From positions 1-46,915 of the forward strand of contig NZ_ALWX01000025.1 in the NCBI RefSeq assembly GCF_000297495.1: a stretch of 46,915 nucleotides of DNA, read 5' to 3'. The stretch is from Janibacter hoylei PVAS-1. GTDB taxonomy: Bacteria > Actinomycetota > Actinomycetes > Actinomycetales > Dermatophilaceae. The translations under genes and the position numbers were made by a program. The notes beneath the pieces were generated by a model that saw only the letters and a program-made list of their open reading frames with translations, made no database searches and was not told the origin of the DNA. Shown here piece after piece: positions 41,780 through 46,915 of the stretch (the stretch's first letter is position 1; the number at the start of each line of letters is the position of its first letter).

Positions 41780-42488
41780 TTGACCGACGAGCGGCTCGGG
41801 ATCGGTGCGCTCATCGCCCGGCTCCAGGGCGAGTTCCCCGACGTCACGATCAGCAAGGTGCGCTACCTCGAGAGCGAGGGCCTGCTCTCGCCGGAGCGGA
41901 CCCCCTCGGGCTATCGCAAGTACACGGTGGCCGACGTCGAACGTCTCCGCTTCGTGCTGTCCGCACAGCGCGACCGCTTCTGGCCGCTGAAGGTCATCCG
42001 CGAGCGTTTGGACGCTCTCGACCGCGGTCTGGAGGTCGGGGACGACGGTGACGTCGCCCCGCCGCCACGTCCTCAGGCCGAGCGCCCCGACCGGCTGGCG
42101 GCACGCGCTGGGCAGCGGCCCCTGCGGTTGACCGCGATCGAGCTGCAGCACGCCGCGGACATCGACACCGGGACCTTCCGCGAGCTCGTCTCGTACGGCC
42201 TGCTCCCCAAGGGACGCGACCACTTCGACGCCGACGACCTCGGAGTGGCTCGGGCCTGCGGGTCCCTGGTCGCCGCAGGCGTCGACGTCCGACACCTGCG
42301 GCCCTTCAAGAGCGCCGCCGAGCGCGAGGTCAGCCTCGCCGACCACGTCCTCGGCCAGCAGGCCCTGCGCGACCGGGGTGCGGGGGGCGGCGGGTCTCGA
42401 CGACGCGACGGTCCGCCGGCAGGTCCTCGAGGACTGCCTGGAGCTGCACGTCGCCCTGGTGCGTCGAGGCCTTGACTCCACTCCGTGA
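41780..42488 (+). pseudogene. ftsR: FtsR-like MerR regulator, one extra G in a G6 run
   Basis: TTG 41780, 3 nt after the FHA stop, starts a MerR protein: IGALIARLQGEFPDVTISKV, then RYLESEGLLSPERTPSGYRK, with a second domain FRELVSYGLLPKGRDHFDAD. The frame breaks at the G6 run 42382-42387; deleting one G restores GLDDATVRRQVLEDCLELHV ending RRGLDSTP at 42488 (~235 residues). It is orthologous by synteny to Rv1828/FtsR, an activator of ftsZ-region genes in corynebacteria. A probable homopolymer error. Confidence 0.85.
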
Positions 42489-42509
42489 CCGGAGGGATAC
42501 GGTAGGAGG

Positions 42510-42998
42510 GTGAAGCCGCTCGACGTCCTCGGTGTCCGGGTGGAGATGCCCACCTCCCAGCCGATCGTGCTCCTGCGGGAGCGCGACGGAGGTCGACACG
42601 TGCCGATCTGGATCGGCGCGGCGGAGGCCACCGCGATCGCCTACGCGCAGGAGGGCGTCGAGCCGCCACGACCCCTGACCCACGACCTGCTCGTCGACGT
42701 CATCGCCGCGGTCGGTCGCGAGCTGACGACGGTGCGGATCGACGCGGTGCTGGAGGGCGTCTTCCACGCGACCCTCGTGCTCGACGACGGGACCGAGATC
42801 TCCTCCCGTACCTCCGACGGCGTGGCCCTGGCCCTGCGGACCGGCGCGCAGATCGTCGCCACGGACGCCGTCCTCGACGAGGTGGGCATCGAGTCCTCCG
42901 ACGAGGAGGAGGACGAGGTCGCGAAGTTCAAGGAGTTCCTCGACGAGGTCTCACCCGAGGACTTCGAGGCACCCGACGAGGACCCTCCGGCGACCTGA
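42510..42998 (+). CDS. Bifunctional nuclease family protein (DUF151)
   Basis: A 162-residue protein with the DUF151 core: LDVLGVRVEMPTSQPIVLLR, VPIWIGAAEATAIA, RPLTHDLLVDVIAAVG and a SRTSDGVALALRTGAQI block, with an acidic C-terminal tail. GTG 42510 follows AGGAGG directly and TACGGT 6 nt upstream, so it may be leaderless. Syntenic with Rv1829. Confidence 0.92.
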   Translation: MKPLDVLGVRVEMPTSQPIVLLRERDGGRHVPIWIGAAEATAIAYAQEGVEPPRPLTHDLLVDVIAAVGRELTTVRIDAVLEGVFHATLVLDDGTEISSRTSDGVALALRTGAQIVATDAVLDEVGIESSDEEEDEVAKFKEFLDEVSPEDFEAPDEDPPAT

Positions 42999-43058
42999 GC
43001 GGACCGGTCCGCGACGAGATCGTTACCGACACGCGGGCGCCCCGCACGGCGCGGATGT

Positions 43059-43089
43059 TTGACGCCTCACGCCCCCCCCGCCGTAGCGT
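43059..43089 (+). promoter_or_regulatory. Candidate promoter of the second MerR gene
   Basis: TTGACG (43059-43064) and TAGCGT (43084-43089) with a 19-nt spacer that includes a C8 run. The spacer is long, but a homopolymer error there would bring it to normal. Confidence 0.3.
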
Positions 43090-43166
43090 CGAAGACACAC
43101 CGGTACGACACCGGTGTCATTCCCAACCGTCATCGGCTGGGACCGACGGCTAGGTGGGAGGGCGCA

Positions 43167-43751
43167 GTGGACGCCACGAGTGACGAGAGCAGGACCCCGG
43201 TCCGCGCCCAGGGCGTGCTCTTCGACGACGACCTGCCCGAGCTGTCCGAGGACATCGGCTACCGCGGGCCGGCTGCGTGCAGCGCCGCGGGCATCACGTA
43301 CCGCCAGCTCGACTACTGGGCCCGGACCGGCCTCGTCGAGCCCTCCGTGCGAGGTGCGGCAGGCTCGGGGAGCCAGCGGCTCTACGGCTTCCGCGACATC
43401 CTCGTCCTCAAGGTCGTCAAGCGACTGCTCGACACGGGCGTCTCCCTCCAGCAGATCCGGGTGGCCATCAAGCACCTGCGCGAGCGCGGGGTCGAGGACC
43501 TCGCCCAGATCACCCTGATGAGCGACGGCGCGAGCGTCTACGAGTGCACCTCCGCTGACGAGGTCATCGACCTCGTCCAGGGAGGGCAGGGCGTCTTCGG
43601 CATCGCCGTCGGTCGCGTGTGGCGTGAGGTCGAGGGATCCCTGCTCGAGATCCCGAGCGAGCGCATGGGCGGCGACGACGCCGCCGACTCCGGCCCCACG
43701 GAGATCCCCGGCGACGAGCTGTCCGCCCGTCGCCGCGCCAAGCTCGCCTAG
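43167..43751 (+). CDS. MerR-family regulator (Rv1830-like)
   Basis: A 194-residue regulator: AACSAAGITYRQLDYWARTG, then SGSQRLYGFRDILVLKVVK, and LDTGVSLQQIRVAIKHLRERG form the MerR winged helix; the C-terminal part has ADEVIDLVQGGQGVFGIAVG. GTG 43167 has GGGAGG upstream. Syntenic with Rv1830, a division/antibiotic-response regulator in mycobacteria. Confidence 0.9.
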   Translation: MDATSDESRTPVRAQGVLFDDDLPELSEDIGYRGPAACSAAGITYRQLDYWARTGLVEPSVRGAAGSGSQRLYGFRDILVLKVVKRLLDTGVSLQQIRVAIKHLRERGVEDLAQITLMSDGASVYECTSADEVIDLVQGGQGVFGIAVGRVWREVEGSLLEIPSERMGGDDAADSGPTEIPGDELSARRRAKLA

Positions 43752-43799
43752 AGCGCGACGACCGGCGGCACGCTGATAGCCTGAGCGCGCTGCTCACCC

Positions 43800-43905
43800 C
43801 ACGGGGGAGAGTCCTCGCGGATCACCGCGGGGCGCCGAAGGGGCAAACTCCCCGGAACCTCTCAGGCGCCAGGACCTCGTGGATCAGGCACCTCTGGAGC
43901 GTGCG
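43800..43905 (+). ncRNA. Glycine riboswitch (single aptamer) upstream of gcvP
   Basis: The conserved elements appear in order: GGGGGAGAGTCC, GGCGCCGAAGGGGCAAACTC, CCCGGAACCTCTCAGGC, CAGGAC and GCACCTCTGGAGC. Only one CCGAAGGGGCAA core is seen, so it looks like one aptamer rather than the common tandem pair. It presumably couples glycine level to gcvP expression. Confidence 0.88.
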
Positions 43906-43954
43906 CGACAGATGGGGAGGCTGACCATTGCACACCTGCGTCCAAGGGAGCCTC

Positions 43955-46856
<2,902 letters not shown>

Positions 46857-46871
46857 CCCCTCCACCCGAGC

Positions 46872-46909
46872 CCCCCTTGCCGCATCTCCCTGGCAGATGC
46901 GCAAGGGGG
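46872..46909 (+). terminator. Terminator after gcvP
   Basis: CCCCCTTGC (46872-46880) and GCATCT (46882-46887) pair with AGATGC and GCAAGGGGG (46895-46909), with one bulged C and a 7-nt loop, 15 bp in all. It starts 15 nt after the stop codon. Confidence 0.7.
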
Positions 46910-46915
46910 TTCGCA

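Overview
The window is GC-rich DNA from an actinobacterium. The right half (about 25.9-46.9 kb) reads as chromosomal backbone. Its gene order DUF881 - small basic protein - DUF881 - gcvH - FHA/GarA - MerR/FtsR - DUF151 nuclease - MerR - gcvP is the conserved actinobacterial block known from Mycobacterium tuberculosis Rv1823-Rv1832. Together with ectABC and a pxpABC cluster this suggests a high-GC Micrococcales-type organism, possibly Intrasporangiaceae/Dermatophilaceae; the genus is an inference.

The left half (1 to about 25.87 kb) is one end of an integrative conjugative element (ICE). It stops at a 3' fragment of tRNA-Pro(GGG) (25828-25869), which is the attachment-site scar followed by the host tRNA terminator. 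The intact tRNA, the integrase and the rest of the transfer machinery must lie left of the window. From left to right the element holds: a minus-strand transfer operon (TrbL-like protein, two pilin-sized proteins, a lysozyme/M23 cell-wall hydrolase, a membrane-anchored protein, a frame-broken ParB, hypothetical proteins, a DUF2637 protein, a Prim-Pol replication protein and an ArdC anti-restriction protein); an antibiotic-resistance cassette (ABC-F, MFS exporter, AraC); a frame-broken cytosine methyltransferase; a MobF relaxase with a candidate oriT in front of it; a second AraC plus a frame-broken Cmx-like chloramphenicol exporter; DprA; a small membrane protein; and, next to the att site, a tightly overlapping DUF262 - HEPN RNase - 5-methylcytosine methyltransferase operon. 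That operon has lower GC and looks like a defence (restriction-like) cargo. Both resistance cassettes have what look like leaderless upstream ORFs and RNA hairpins typical of antibiotic-responsive attenuation.

The chromosomal side starts with a 5-oxoproline module (DUF1445 hydro-lyase, pxpC, pxpB, pxpA and an NRAMP-like transporter that lacks the metal-binding DPGN motif), divergent from a GntR regulator with a palindromic operator between them. It continues with nhaA, an MHS-family transporter, small genes, ectoine biosynthesis (ectABC), a PatB/MalY C-S lyase, and the division/glycine-cleavage block ending in a glycine-riboswitch-controlled gcvP.

At least eight genes are interrupted by frameshifts. 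The chromosomal ones (gntR, a small membrane gene, patB, ftsR, gcvP) are all single extra bases in G or C runs, so many of them are probably homopolymer sequencing errors rather than true pseudogenes. In the ICE, the methyltransferase needs four corrections and is the best candidate for genuine decay.
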